Source of the DNA: Chloroflexi bacterium 44-23
GTDB taxonomy: Bacteria; Chloroflexota; Anaerolineae; Anaerolineales; Anaerolineaceae
DNA length: 64,000 bases
Reading direction: 5' to 3'
Assembly (NCBI GenBank): GCA_001899005.1
Contig: MKUW01000006.1
Span: 62,001 to 126,000, forward strand
The position numbers and the translations under genes are program-made. The notes beneath the pieces are model-generated. The model made no database searches and was not told the origin of the DNA. It was given only the letters and a program-made list of their open reading frames with translations. Below are positions 10,105-18,851 of the stretch, piece after piece (the first letter of the stretch is position 1; every line of letters starts with the position of its first letter).

Positions 10105-11643
10105 TTATTTGGCGAAATCGATTGCTCGTGTTTCCCGAATTACAGTGACTTTAATTTGCCCAGGATACTGCATATTTTCTTCGATCTGCTTGGCAACGTC
10201 ACGCGCAATCCGCAATGCATCCAAATCATCAATATCATCAGGTCGTACGATGATGCGAACTTCACGTCCTGCCTGGATGGCGTAGCTTTGCGCCACGCCT
10301 TTGAATGAATTGGCAATATCTTCCAGTGCTCGCAAGCGTTTAATGTATTGCTCCAGATCTTCTCTTCGTGCTCCCGGACGTGCTCCGGAAATAGCATCAG
10401 CAGATTCAACAATAACCGCTTCAAGGCTTTCCTGTTCAATTTCATGGTGGTGAGAAGCGATTGCATTAACCACTTTCGGGTTGACTCCGTAGCGTCGGGC
10501 AAATTCCGCACCAATCATGGCGTGAGTGCCTTCAGTGTTGTGATCCATCGCTTTTCCAAGGTCATGTAACAAGCCGGCAGCTTTGACAACTTCTACATCA
10601 GCACCTAATTCTGCCGCGATAATTGACCCCAACCTGGATACTTCGACAGCGTGAGAAAGTTGGTTTTGACCATAAGAAGTTCGGTATTTCAAACGACCAA
10701 GCATTTTCAATATTTCTGGACGCAATATTGAAACACCAGCATCATAAGCAGCCTGTTCACCTGCTTCCTCAATTGTTTTTTCTACTTCCTTTTGTTTATC
10801 TTCAAGAACCTTTTCAATATGGGCCGGGTGAATTCGGCCATCCAGAATTAGAAAATCCAGTGCTCTTTTTGCAACTTCACGACGGACTGGATCAAAACAT
10901 GAAATCGTGACCGCTTCTGGCGTATCATCCACAATCACATCCACTCCGGCTGCTTGTTCGAATGCACGGATGTTTCTACCATTCCTGCCAACAATACGGC
11001 CCTTCATTTCCTCATTTGGCAAAGTGACCACTGAAGTTGTTACGTCATTTACATGTTCAGAAGCAACCCGTTGAATGGCGTCCGCAATAATTTCACTGGC
11101 TCTTCGCTCTCCTTCCGCACGAGCTTCCGCTTCGATGGAACGGATAATTCTAGCCATGTCACTGCGACCTTCTTTTTCTGCTTCCTGCAATAGAACCTGA
11201 CGTGCTTCTTCTACGCTCATTTGAGCGATTCTTTGCAGCTCGCCCAACTGCTGAGCGTACATTTTTTCTATCTCATTTGTGCGCTTATCGAGAGCGCTCT
11301 GGCGTTTATTAATCGTTTGTTCGCGCAGTTCCATACGCTCCAATCGAGTGTCCATATCTGCGCGTCTTTTCGACTGGCGTTCTTCCTCTCGGGATACTTC
11401 ATTTCTGCGCCTTGCAATTTCATCTTCCGCATTCTTTAAGATATCAATCGCTTTGTCCTTGGCATCAATTTCAATGGTTTTGGCATTCTCTTTAGCGGTG
11501 ACAATGATTGCATCCGCTTGATTTTGCTTTTCGATTTGCAATCGCTTATTGAAATTCTTGCTTAGCAACCACCAGATGAGACCAATGATGGTCAGAGTAC
11601 CAATAAAAAAGATTGAAATTATTATTATTACGTTATTCCCCAT
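10105..11643 (-). CDS. rny: ribonuclease Y
   Basis: 512 residues, the usual length. An N-terminal membrane anchor (about 5-25) is followed by a long charged coiled coil (about 30-190), a KH RNA-binding domain (MKGRIVGRNGRNIRAFEQ) and an HD domain with LLHDLGKAMDH and ASHHHEIE, the metal-binding phosphohydrolase residues. RNase Y starts mRNA decay at the membrane in many bacteria lacking RNase E. The ATG lies 11 bases inside the end of recX, so the two genes overlap and are likely co-expressed. Confidence 0.96.
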   Translation of the reverse strand: MGNNVIIIISIFFIGTLTIIGLIWWLLSKNFNKRLQIEKQNQADAIIVTAKENAKTIEIDAKDKAIDILKNAEDEIARRRNEVSREEERQSKRRADMDTRLERMELREQTINKRQSALDKRTNEIEKMYAQQLGELQRIAQMSVEEARQVLLQEAEKEGRSDMARIIRSIEAEARAEGERRASEIIADAIQRVASEHVNDVTTSVVTLPNEEMKGRIVGRNGRNIRAFEQAAGVDVIVDDTPEAVTISCFDPVRREVAKRALDFLILDGRIHPAHIEKVLEDKQKEVEKTIEEAGEQAAYDAGVSILRPEILKMLGRLKYRTSYGQNQLSHAVEVSRLGSIIAAELGADVEVVKAAGLLHDLGKAMDHNTEGTHAMIGAEFARRYGVNPKVVNAIASHHHEIEQESLEAVIVESADAISGARPGARREDLEQYIKRLRALEDIANSFKGVAQSYAIQAGREVRIIVRPDDIDDLDALRIARDVAKQIEENMQYPGQIKVTVIRETRAIDFAK

Positions 11644-12307
11644 TAATTACCTCGTTTTCCGATTTCTCATAGTTGATTTTTGTCTGGATTTCCGATTCCC
11701 ATAACTCAGCCAAAATTGGTGCGGTTATTGAATAGGAAAAGCCGCGTCTCCCCAGGTAACCTGCCAAGCGGCGATAAAATTGATCACGTCCGCAATTTGC
11801 TACTTTGGGTATGTATTTTCGGGCAGCAGCCAAAGCCAGTTTTTCCTCAGGTTCGGTTTCATCCAGAATGGAAGAAATTGTTTCCTCACTTATTTTCTTA
11901 TTACGAAGTTCCCAGCGCAATACCCGATGGCTTCGCGGCCGAAATGTATTTCTATTTTCAACCCACGTAACAGCAAATTGCTGGTCATTGATGTAACCTT
12001 TTTCCACCAATTTACCATGTACTTGTTCAATTACTTGTTCTGAATACTCGTATCTTCGGAGTCTTTCTTCAATCTCGGCTGATGAGCGAGGCTTATAAGA
12101 CAAGTACTTTAAAGCTCGCAGATAAGCAATCTCAACATCATCTTCAGATATTAATCGCGAAATTTCATTCTCTGATAATTCTTGTCCAATGCTGAGCCAT
12201 GCTGCCGTTATTCTGGTCAAACCAAAAGCATAGACATCATCAAGGTAAATGCTTACCCTGTTGTGGTCTTTCTTCTGAACTTTTATTGCGCTTATTTTCC
12301 GAGTCAT
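11633..12307 (-). CDS. recX: recombination regulator RecX
   Basis: About 224 residues from the ATG at 12307 (MTRKISAIKVQKKDHNRVSI); a TTG four codons upstream is a weaker option. The protein shows the repeated three-helix RecX units: YLRALKYLSYKPRSSAEIEERL, then LVEKGYINDQQFAVTWVENR and RRLAGYLGRRGFSYSI. RecX binds RecA filaments and limits recombination and SOS activity. recA itself is not in the window. The gene overlaps the start of rny by 11 bases. Assignment rests on the family pattern and size. Confidence 0.9.
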   Translation of the reverse strand: MTRKISAIKVQKKDHNRVSIYLDDVYAFGLTRITAAWLSIGQELSENEISRLISEDDVEIAYLRALKYLSYKPRSSAEIEERLRRYEYSEQVIEQVHGKLVEKGYINDQQFAVTWVENRNTFRPRSHRVLRWELRNKKISEETISSILDETEPEEKLALAAARKYIPKVANCGRDQFYRRLAGYLGRRGFSYSITAPILAELWESEIQTKINYEKSENEVINGE

Positions 12308-12665
12308 CCGTTGCCACAATTAACTAATTTTGGCTTTTGGTGATTGGAAAAAACAAATTCAAAAAAATGAATTAGAAAATTAACGGCATTATATATTTGA
12401 TTTAATATTCAACATCCCAATAACAGGTCGGTTTCTATAATACGATAGCCTCATTGATATTATCCGTAATTCGCATAATCAATTTTTCGATTGTTCTTAA
12501 ATTTTGTAAACTCTCTCAAATACTTCGTAAAGAGAGAAAACGGTTCCAAATCGATCCAAATAGCCGAAATTTACTTTTTTATAGTATAAAAATAATTTAT
12601 AAATTTATTATACCTGAAAATCATTAAGAATTTCAAATTTAAATCATATGCCCGAGCAATTGTTT
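12308..12665. other. AT-rich intergenic region between cydC end and recX start
   Basis: About 360 bases with no convincing gene. It must hold the 3' end of the cydDC message and the promoter of recX-rny, but I could not pick a clear -35/-10 pair. A weak hairpin (CTCTCT with AGAGAG near 12510-12535) lacks a T-run on either strand. I see no riboswitch or RNA gene. Confidence 0.5.
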
Positions 12666-14360
12666 TTAATTTGTGACATTCATTGAAAAATAGCACCCAT
12701 TTGACTTCATTAAAGAGTCGTGATCCCCTTCTTCTACGAGTAATCCATTGTCGAAAACAAGAATTTTATCAAAATACTCCATTTGATCAAATTGATGCGT
12801 GATCCAAACGCAAGCGTGATCATTTATCTTTTCACGTAGAAGAACCCTTATCTGATCCTGTTGCGTTGGATCGAGATTTTTAAGTGGCTCATCGAGCAAA
12901 AAAAACTCGCTATCACGTAGCAGCATTCGTCCAATTTCAATCCGCTGTCTTTCACCGGCTGACAGATTACGGCCGCTTTCCTCAATCTGATCAGTTTTGA
13001 TCTCATCCAACCGCTCAGACAATCCAAGTTTTTGAACAATATTCTTGACATCCTCGAGATGTGCGGATTCGTTTGCCAGCAGGAGATTCCCGGATACAGA
13101 AGTGGAAAACATGTATGGTTGACTATCGATCAGTCCAATTCTTGCCAATAAATTATTTCTAGTAATTGTTCGTAGTTCAATCCCGTTAAACCATACCTCA
13201 CCTTGATAATTATTCAATAATCCAATCAGCAAATCGATAAAGGTACTCTTTCCTGATCCATTTCTTCCGACGATTGCGATTTTCTGGCCATTTTCAATTT
13301 TTATGGTGATCTCTTTTAGAGCAGCTTGAGCAGTGTCCGCATAGCGATAGGAGACATTGCTAAGTTCGATTGGAAACAGACTCAAGTCAAGTGTTTTTTT
13401 CGGGAGCACTGTTGCAGGTATTTTTTTGTCCAGTTCCTCTATTCTGCGTGCAGAGGCAGAAATGCTTCCATACATATTTGTGGAGGCAGCCAAATTTTGA
13501 ACAACTTCAAAGCTTGCCAGTACCATCATATAAAAAACCGCCAGGAAGATGACATTTATCCGGCTTTGCGCTGGTAAGAACAACCCCACAATAATTACTG
13601 ATAGAGCAGTCAATTGAATAACAATGAAACCAAAATTTCCAAAAACTGATTGCAATACTTTTTGTTTCCACTGAAAGTGGGCCATTTTTTGTTCTATTTG
13701 GATTTGCTCTTGCAATATGATTGACCCCTGTCGATACATAAGTGATTCTTGAAATGTGCCCAGAAAATCGAGCAAACATTGTTGATAATCCAACCTTGAA
13801 TTGACAACCTTATGTCCGGTTTGCCTCGCTGCAAGGGCAGAAAGATATGGAAGGAAGACCCCTGCCATTAAAAATCCAATTAACATGACAATCACAATTT
13901 CTAACGAATACATTCCCAGAAACAGGCTCATTGCGACGCTGACAAGCATTGCGGAAGCAAGCGGCAGCAAAAAGCGCACAAACAAATTCTCCAGCATGTC
14001 AATATCCTGTATCAGCAAACTCAAAAGTGAGGCGCTCGTGAACTTTGAAAGATGCATTGGGTACTTTTGACTCAGCCGCAGAAACACATGTTCGCGGATG
14101 CGAGCCAGGATTTGCAGATTCAAACGGTGGGACAGCAACCTTTCCAGATAGCGAAATACCGCCCGGCTGATACCAAAAAAACGCACACCAACAATGGCAA
14201 CTTGCAACACAGCAATCGAGGGATGGAACCCGGCCTGGATGATTAAATACGCTGACGTACCCATTAAGCCAATGGCACTGATGATTGTCAGCGCGCTTAA
14301 TACAATGGAAACCAATATCCAACCGATCAAGCCTTTTGAAATCGTTCTTGCCAAAGTCAT
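12666..14360 (-). CDS. cydC: thiol reductant ABC exporter subunit CydC
   Basis: 564 residues from the ATG at 14360. Six membrane helices fill residues 1 to about 300; the rest is an ATPase domain with Walker A GRNGSGKST, ABC signature LSAGERQRIEIGR, Walker B EFFLLDEPLKNLD and the H-loop WITHQFDQ. In the family, CydDC is a heterodimer that exports cysteine/glutathione-type thiols and binds haem, and is needed to assemble cytochrome bd. The start forms an ATGA overlap with the cydD stop; an upstream TTG at 14390 would extend it by ten residues but is less likely. Which of the pair is CydC rests on order and on the CydD-like LPLRNLG motif in the partner. Confidence 0.9.
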   Translation of the reverse strand: MTLARTISKGLIGWILVSIVLSALTIISAIGLMGTSAYLIIQAGFHPSIAVLQVAIVGVRFFGISRAVFRYLERLLSHRLNLQILARIREHVFLRLSQKYPMHLSKFTSASLLSLLIQDIDMLENLFVRFLLPLASAMLVSVAMSLFLGMYSLEIVIVMLIGFLMAGVFLPYLSALAARQTGHKVVNSRLDYQQCLLDFLGTFQESLMYRQGSIILQEQIQIEQKMAHFQWKQKVLQSVFGNFGFIVIQLTALSVIIVGLFLPAQSRINVIFLAVFYMMVLASFEVVQNLAASTNMYGSISASARRIEELDKKIPATVLPKKTLDLSLFPIELSNVSYRYADTAQAALKEITIKIENGQKIAIVGRNGSGKSTFIDLLIGLLNNYQGEVWFNGIELRTITRNNLLARIGLIDSQPYMFSTSVSGNLLLANESAHLEDVKNIVQKLGLSERLDEIKTDQIEESGRNLSAGERQRIEIGRMLLRDSEFFLLDEPLKNLDPTQQDQIRVLLREKINDHACVWITHQFDQMEYFDKILVFDNGLLVEEGDHDSLMKSNGCYFSMNVTN

Positions 14361-16087
14361 TCGTTTTTCTCTCCAATGGTGGACAGGCAAAAGGCAGCAT
14401 ACTCTTGATCTTGAAGTAGTAATTCTGAATGTTTTCCCATTGCAGCGATTTCACCGTTGCGCATATAAATAATCCTATTTGCATGAATGATCGTTTTCAA
14501 TCGATGGGCAATTGTGATGACCGTGGCCGTCTCGGGTAGTTCCGGCATGCAATCCATAATCATTTCTTGCGACTCAGGATCGAGAGAAGAGGTTGGCTCA
14601 TCTAACAATATCAATGCTGATTTTCTCAACAGGATTCGTGCAAACCCAATCCTTTGGCGTTCTCCGCTACTCAACTTGTGACCATACTCAGAAATCATTG
14701 TGTCCAGTCCTTTAGGCAGAGAGTCTATCAATCCCAACAAATTGACCTGCTCCAGCGCAGACAATAAATCAGAATCACAAGCCATGGGATTTGCGATCAA
14801 TAGATTCTGGCGAATACTACCATTTAAGAGCAGAGTATTTTGAGGCATCCAGGCAATCCGGTCACGCCAGTCCGTCAGGGAAAATTGATTGATATTGATT
14901 CCATCGACAACAATATCTCCTTGCGTCGGCTCTATAAATCGTAACAATAGCTGGAAAATTGTTGATTTCCCCGATCCACTCGCACCAACAATTGCAATTC
15001 TTGAACCAATCTCAATTTTTAAGTTTAAATTAGTTATCAGCGGGCGGTCATCTTCATACCTGAAATAGACATTCTTAATTTCAATCAATTTTGCTTTATC
15101 AAAATCCGGCGAGATTTTCGAATCCTGGTTTTGGACTTTTACCGGAGAATCCATGATAGAAAAAATGTTCCTGGCAGCTGCCGCGCCATTCATAGCAGCA
15201 TGAAATCGCAATCCCAAATTCCGCAATGGTAAATAGATCTCAGGGGTGATTAATAGTATCAAAAACGCATTCTCAAATCCAAGCCGCCCTTGCAAAAGAC
15301 GGATTCCAATTTGAACCGCGATGATGGCAGTGGCGATTGTGCTCAACAACTCCAGCGTAAATGCCGAAAGAAAGGATATTCTCAGCACCGCCATGGTGGC
15401 TTTTTGATACTCCATGGCTGCCTTGCGAATCCGTTTAAAATGAGCCTCGATTTGATTGAGAACAATCAGGGTTTTTATTCCACGAATAGAATCATAAAAA
15501 AAAGAACTCATTTGGTGCAAGACACCCAATTGCCTGTCATTTTTTTCCTGCGCAAATTTACCAATCAAGATCATAAAGAATGGAATCAATGGAATCGTGA
15601 CGACATAAATAATTGCGCTGAGAAGATCAAGCGGGAATACGAAAACCAGCATGGTCAATGGGATAAAAAAAGACAGGTAGACCTGTGACAGATATTGGCT
15701 GAAATAGAGATCAATTGCCTCGACATCATCCACAAAAACAGATTGCAAGTCACCCGAATTGCGGCCTTGAAGATTCTCACAGCTGAGTAAACGCTGGCTT
15801 AACGTTCGCCGAATTTCAGACTTAATCTTGATAGCCAGGCGTTGCGAGGCCAGGTTTTCAACAAATGTGAACAATGCCCGCATTGCAATCAAGAGAGCAA
15901 TCGATATTAATATGGATCGTGGATTAAATTGAACCGGTTTTACAAAAATAAGCGTATTGAAAAGACGGGCGATCAACTTCAATTGAAAGATGAGAACAAT
16001 TGCGCTTAATTCCGCACTGAGAATCGCCAAGGCAAACAGCCAGGGAAATTTGAGGACATGGCGAGCCAAGCGCGTTTCCAGGATCAT
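14357..16087 (-). CDS. cydD: thiol reductant ABC exporter subunit CydD
   Basis: 576 residues: six-helix ABC transmembrane domain (1 to about 320) containing the CydD hallmark PEIYLPLRNLGLRFHAAMNG, then an ATPase domain with Walker A GASGSGKST, signature LSSGERQRIGFAR, Walker B LILLDEPTSSLD and the H-loop ITIAHRLKT. It is the upstream partner of cydC, joined by an ATGA overlap. The pair supports cytochrome bd, whose structural genes lie further along the same strand but are separated by five other genes. In many bacteria cydABDC form one operon, so the split layout here is worth noting. Confidence 0.92.
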   Translation of the reverse strand: MILETRLARHVLKFPWLFALAILSAELSAIVLIFQLKLIARLFNTLIFVKPVQFNPRSILISIALLIAMRALFTFVENLASQRLAIKIKSEIRRTLSQRLLSCENLQGRNSGDLQSVFVDDVEAIDLYFSQYLSQVYLSFFIPLTMLVFVFPLDLLSAIIYVVTIPLIPFFMILIGKFAQEKNDRQLGVLHQMSSFFYDSIRGIKTLIVLNQIEAHFKRIRKAAMEYQKATMAVLRISFLSAFTLELLSTIATAIIAVQIGIRLLQGRLGFENAFLILLITPEIYLPLRNLGLRFHAAMNGAAAARNIFSIMDSPVKVQNQDSKISPDFDKAKLIEIKNVYFRYEDDRPLITNLNLKIEIGSRIAIVGASGSGKSTIFQLLLRFIEPTQGDIVVDGININQFSLTDWRDRIAWMPQNTLLLNGSIRQNLLIANPMACDSDLLSALEQVNLLGLIDSLPKGLDTMISEYGHKLSSGERQRIGFARILLRKSALILLDEPTSSLDPESQEMIMDCMPELPETATVITIAHRLKTIIHANRIIYMRNGEIAAMGKHSELLLQDQEYAAFCLSTIGEKNE

Positions 16088-16154
16088 GTTTTTATTCTAG
16101 TTTAGAATCGTGTATATTTCCTGCTGATATTTACCCGATTATTCCAAGTTGGTT

Positions 16155-16838
16155 TTATTCAAACTGCATTAAGTGCAGGACATCTTGGTAGGCTGCATAA
16201 AAAATCTCATCCATGATTTCACCTGCCACTTCATAAGGCCCGCCAAATGAACCATCCTGAAATACCCGGCGAGTTTCATCAGCACCCAACAAGCCTTGAT
16301 ACTTGGGCGGGTTTTTCTTCTTTTTAGGAAGTTCGGCCACTTTTGTAAACGGAAAAGCCTCCAACCAGGAAGCATGAAATGGTTTTAGGTCGTTTTTTAT
16401 TGCAATTTGTTCAACGCTATGGGATTCCCACCATGAGTACCAGATCGTCTGCAATCCCTTATATTGATTGGCCAATTCAACCAACCTTCCGCGAGCAGGG
16501 TCGTTGCCGCTGTGACCATTCAGAATCAGAATGCGCCTGAATCCACAACCATACAAGCTGGAAATGATATCTTCAACCACATCCAGGAAAGTAGACGTGC
16601 GCAAGCTGATCGTACCCGGATAAGCCAGAAAATAAGGAGACACCCCAAAATTGAGCGGTGGCGCCACAATGACCCCCGTTTCCTGACTGATCGAATCGGC
16701 CAGGGCTAATGGTATCTTGACATCGGTTAGCAGACTTAAGTAGCCGTGCTGTTCAGTCGCTCCGGTAACCAGCAAAATACGATCTTCATTTTGCAGATAT
16801 TTCTCGACATCCATCCAGTTTAGTTCTTCCAAACGCAT
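16155..16838 (-). CDS. creatininase-family amidohydrolase
   Basis: 227 residues, close to the creatininase family length. The metal site is seen as GATEQHGYLSLLTDV (Glu, His and Asp ligands), ILNGHSGNDPARG and the later HASWLEAFPF, where creatininase usually has a HAGELETS-like element. This last motif deviates, so the substrate may differ. The family includes creatininase, MftE and the FAPy deformylase ArfB. No mycofactocin or riboflavin genes are adjacent, so I cannot pick a reaction. It sits upstream of cydD with a 67-base gap and could share its transcript. Confidence 0.78.
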   Translation of the reverse strand: MRLEELNWMDVEKYLQNEDRILLVTGATEQHGYLSLLTDVKIPLALADSISQETGVIVAPPLNFGVSPYFLAYPGTISLRTSTFLDVVEDIISSLYGCGFRRILILNGHSGNDPARGRLVELANQYKGLQTIWYSWWESHSVEQIAIKNDLKPFHASWLEAFPFTKVAELPKKKKNPPKYQGLLGADETRRVFQDGSFGGPYEVAGEIMDEIFYAAYQDVLHLMQFE

Positions 16839-16919
16839 GTGAGCCTCCAGGGTATTGATAACCAGGATTTAATGTTTTTTGTCTGAAAATTATGAAGCAA
16901 GGGGTTTAAATAAAAAAAG

Positions 16920-16992
16920 TGGACCCAGAGGGATTCGAACCCTCGGCCTCCTCAATGCCATTGAGGCGCGCTCCCAACTGCGCTATGGGCCC
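16920..16992 (-). tRNA. tRNA-Ala (GGC)
   Basis: The reverse strand folds into a 73-nt cloverleaf. The acceptor stem GGGCCCA pairs with TGGGTCC with one G-U pair; the discriminator is A. The anticodon stem CCTCA/TGAGG encloses the loop ATGGCAT, giving anticodon GGC. The T arm has GGTTCGAATCC. The G3-U70 pair of alanine tRNAs is present. No CCA is encoded; a short T-run (CTTTTTTT) follows and may end transcription. CCA would be added by the nucleotidyltransferase encoded near 59 kb. Confidence 0.97.
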
Positions 16993-17040
16993 AATTCTTC
17001 GTTGTTAATCCCGTCATATTCATTCGAGGTTGCACCTCAG

Positions 17041-17113
17041 TGGACCTGGAGGGATTCGAACCCTCGGCCTCTTCAGTGCGATTGAAGCGCGCTCCCAACT
17101 GCGCTACAGGCCC
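17041..17113 (-). tRNA. tRNA-Ala (CGC)
   Basis: A second cloverleaf on the minus strand, 48 bases upstream of the first in reading order. Acceptor GGGCCTG pairs with CAGGTCC, keeping the G3-U70 alanine identity pair. The anticodon stem CTTCA/TGAAG encloses ATCGCAC, so the anticodon is CGC. The D arm and T arm are almost identical to those of the neighbouring tRNA-Ala(GGC), which points to tandem duplication followed by anticodon divergence. CCA is not encoded. Confidence 0.96.
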
Positions 17114-17171
17114 TCGTTTCGGGTTTTGAAATTCTACACGGAAGGGTTTGAAGTGTCAAGAGGGAGTGATA

Positions 17172-17293
17172 GCTGGTAGCCGCTTCGCGAGCTGATAGCC
17201 GCTTCGCGAGCTGATAGCCGCTTCGCGAGCTGATAGCTGATAGCTGATAGCTGATAGCTGATAGCTGATAGCTGATAGCTGATAGCTGATAGC
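17172..17293. repeat. compound tandem repeat: three 19-bp units then nine heptamers TGATAGC
   Basis: Positions 17172-17228 hold three 19-bp units of the form GCTGATAGCCGCTTCGCGA (the first has GCTGG). They run directly into nine perfect copies of the 7-mer TGATAGC at 17231-17293. The 19-bp unit itself begins with the same heptamer, so the array looks like it grew by slippage. It lies upstream of two tRNA genes and has no coding frame of note. Confidence 0.95.
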
Positions 17294-17310
17294 GATAATT
17301 ATAAGTGATT

Positions 17311-17355
17311 AGCTTTCTTTTCCTGTCAGCTATGAGCTTTCTTTTCCTGTCAGCT
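17311..17355. repeat. 21-bp direct repeat, two copies
   Basis: AGCTTTCTTTTCCTGTCAGCT occurs at 17311-17331 and again at 17335-17355 without mismatch, a 24-base period. It lies between the two heptamer arrays and shares AGCT/TCAGCT words with them. No function is evident. Confidence 0.9.
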
Positions 17356-17463
17356 CGTGCGCAAAGCGATCATGCGCCACATGCCACAATTTTTTTTCCC
17401 CATTCGGAACATTCAAAAGCATGCTCATCCTATATTCTCGTTACTTACTCATTACCCATTACA

Positions 17464-17513
17464 AATCACTAATCACTAATCACAAATCACTAATCACTAA
17501 TCACTAATCACTA
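17464..17513. repeat. heptamer array AATCACT
   Basis: About seven near-perfect copies of AATCACT, interrupted once by an extra A. It is the second heptameric array within 250 bases, with a different word but the same 7-nt period. It ends shortly before the promoter of the M24 peptidase gene. Confidence 0.92.
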
Positions 17514-17581
17514 ATTACCAATTACTATTCCTCATTTTTTCCAAAACCACCAGAAATGATGCAACCAAAAGTGACTTACGA

Positions 17582-17587
17582 TATAAT
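17582..17587 (+). promoter_or_regulatory. -10 box TATAAT for the M24 peptidase gene
   Basis: A perfect TATAAT lies 32 bases before the ATG at 17619. No strong -35 is seen at the usual spacing. If used, transcription starts near 17594, downstream of the earliest possible start codon. This supports the later ATG with its GGAGGG ribosome site. Confidence 0.55.
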
Positions 17588-17618
17588 TTTTATCAAAAAA
17601 CTGACCATTGGAGGGAAA

Positions 17619-18725
17619 ATGAGCAATCCTCGCTTAGATCGTTTATTAGTAACAATGAGAGAGCAAAAGCTTCCGTTTGTGGCAATTAACCCAGGGTTCA
17701 ATTTGAATTACCTGACCGGATTAAATTTCCATTTGATGGAACGACCGGTTGTGCTCTTCATCCGTCAGGACGGAAAAAGTGCACTGGTATTGCCAGCTCT
17801 GGAAGTAACCCGGGCCGAGAAAGCCGAAGCTTGCGAGCGGTTATTCCCCTATTCGGATGACCCCTCCACCTGGAAAAACGCCTTTCAAGCAGCTGCTGAC
17901 TTTCTGCAGATCACTCGGGAATCAATCGGGGTAGAAGCCAACCAGTTTCGTTTTCTCGAAATGGAATTTGTGCAAAACAGCGCACCCTCCGCAAAAATAA
18001 TCTCGGCAGCGAAGGTGTTTTCTACTCTGCGCCTCTATAAGGATCAGCAAGAAATTGACAACATGCAAGAAGCGGCCAGAATCGCAGAAGCTGGATTGCA
18101 GCAAACCCTGCCATTAATTAAGATTGGCATGAGTGAAACCGAAATCTCTTCCGAACTATCATTGCAATGCCTGAGAGCCGGCGCGCAGGGCGAATTCCCG
18201 TTTCAGCCCATCGTGGCATCCGGCCCCAACAGTGCCGATCCGCATGCCACCCCAGGCGAGCGCAAGATTGCGCCCGGTGATATTTTGCTTTTTGATTGGG
18301 GCGTCCGTTTTCAAGGGTACGCTTCCGATATTACCCGCTGTTTCGCAGTAGCCCAGATCGACCCGAAAATGGGTAAGATTGCAGGAATTGTCAAAACGGC
18401 CAACGAAGCCGGACGCATCGCTGCACGACCTGGTATTTCGACCGGCGAAGTTGACGTGGCTACCCGCAATGTGATTGAACAGGCTGGTTTTGGCGAATAT
18501 TTCACTCACCGCACCGGCCATGGTTTGGGAATGAATGCACATGAAGATCCCTATATTTTTAGTGAAAATAAACAAAGCCTGCAGCCCGGAATGGTATTCA
18601 CTGTGGAACCGGGCATTTATATCCCCGGCAAGGGTGGAATCCGCATCGAAGATGATGTTGTCATCACAGAAAATGGAAGCTTTAGCCTCACTTCAATGGA
18701 ACGCAGCCTCAAAGTGATTGCTTGA
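17619..18725 (+). CDS. Xaa-Pro peptidase-like M24 metallopeptidase
   Basis: 368 residues from the ATG at 17619, which has a GGAGGG ribosome site; an in-frame start at 17556 would add 21 unlikely residues. The N-terminal creatinase-like domain (1 to about 130) is followed by the pita-bread catalytic domain. Metal ligands are visible in FDWGVRFQGYASDITRC (two Asp), TGHGLGMNAHEDPYI (His), FTVEPGIYIPG (Glu) and GIRIEDDVVI (Glu). Members cleave dipeptides or peptides with proline in second position. The gene is monocistronic or leads into the MFS gene 126 bases downstream. Confidence 0.92.
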   Translation: MSNPRLDRLLVTMREQKLPFVAINPGFNLNYLTGLNFHLMERPVVLFIRQDGKSALVLPALEVTRAEKAEACERLFPYSDDPSTWKNAFQAAADFLQITRESIGVEANQFRFLEMEFVQNSAPSAKIISAAKVFSTLRLYKDQQEIDNMQEAARIAEAGLQQTLPLIKIGMSETEISSELSLQCLRAGAQGEFPFQPIVASGPNSADPHATPGERKIAPGDILLFDWGVRFQGYASDITRCFAVAQIDPKMGKIAGIVKTANEAGRIAARPGISTGEVDVATRNVIEQAGFGEYFTHRTGHGLGMNAHEDPYIFSENKQSLQPGMVFTVEPGIYIPGKGGIRIEDDVVITENGSFSLTSMERSLKVIA

Positions 18726-18851
18726 GATACATTTAATAAGTCAATAAATTTTCGCATGGCCACAAGCACTTGCTCTACCTGGTAGCAAACCTGCCTCCAT
18801 AAATTCTTGAATTCGCTTGCACATCCAAAGAAATGAACCGGTTGGAATCAA

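Noticed and set aside
12308..12665. A riboswitch or small RNA before recX.
   Set aside because: No conserved core of a known riboswitch and no strong fold could be seen.
17172..17513. A possible CRISPR array in the repeat cluster.
   Set aside because: The units are 7 or 19 bases with no unique spacers between them, and no cas gene lies nearby.
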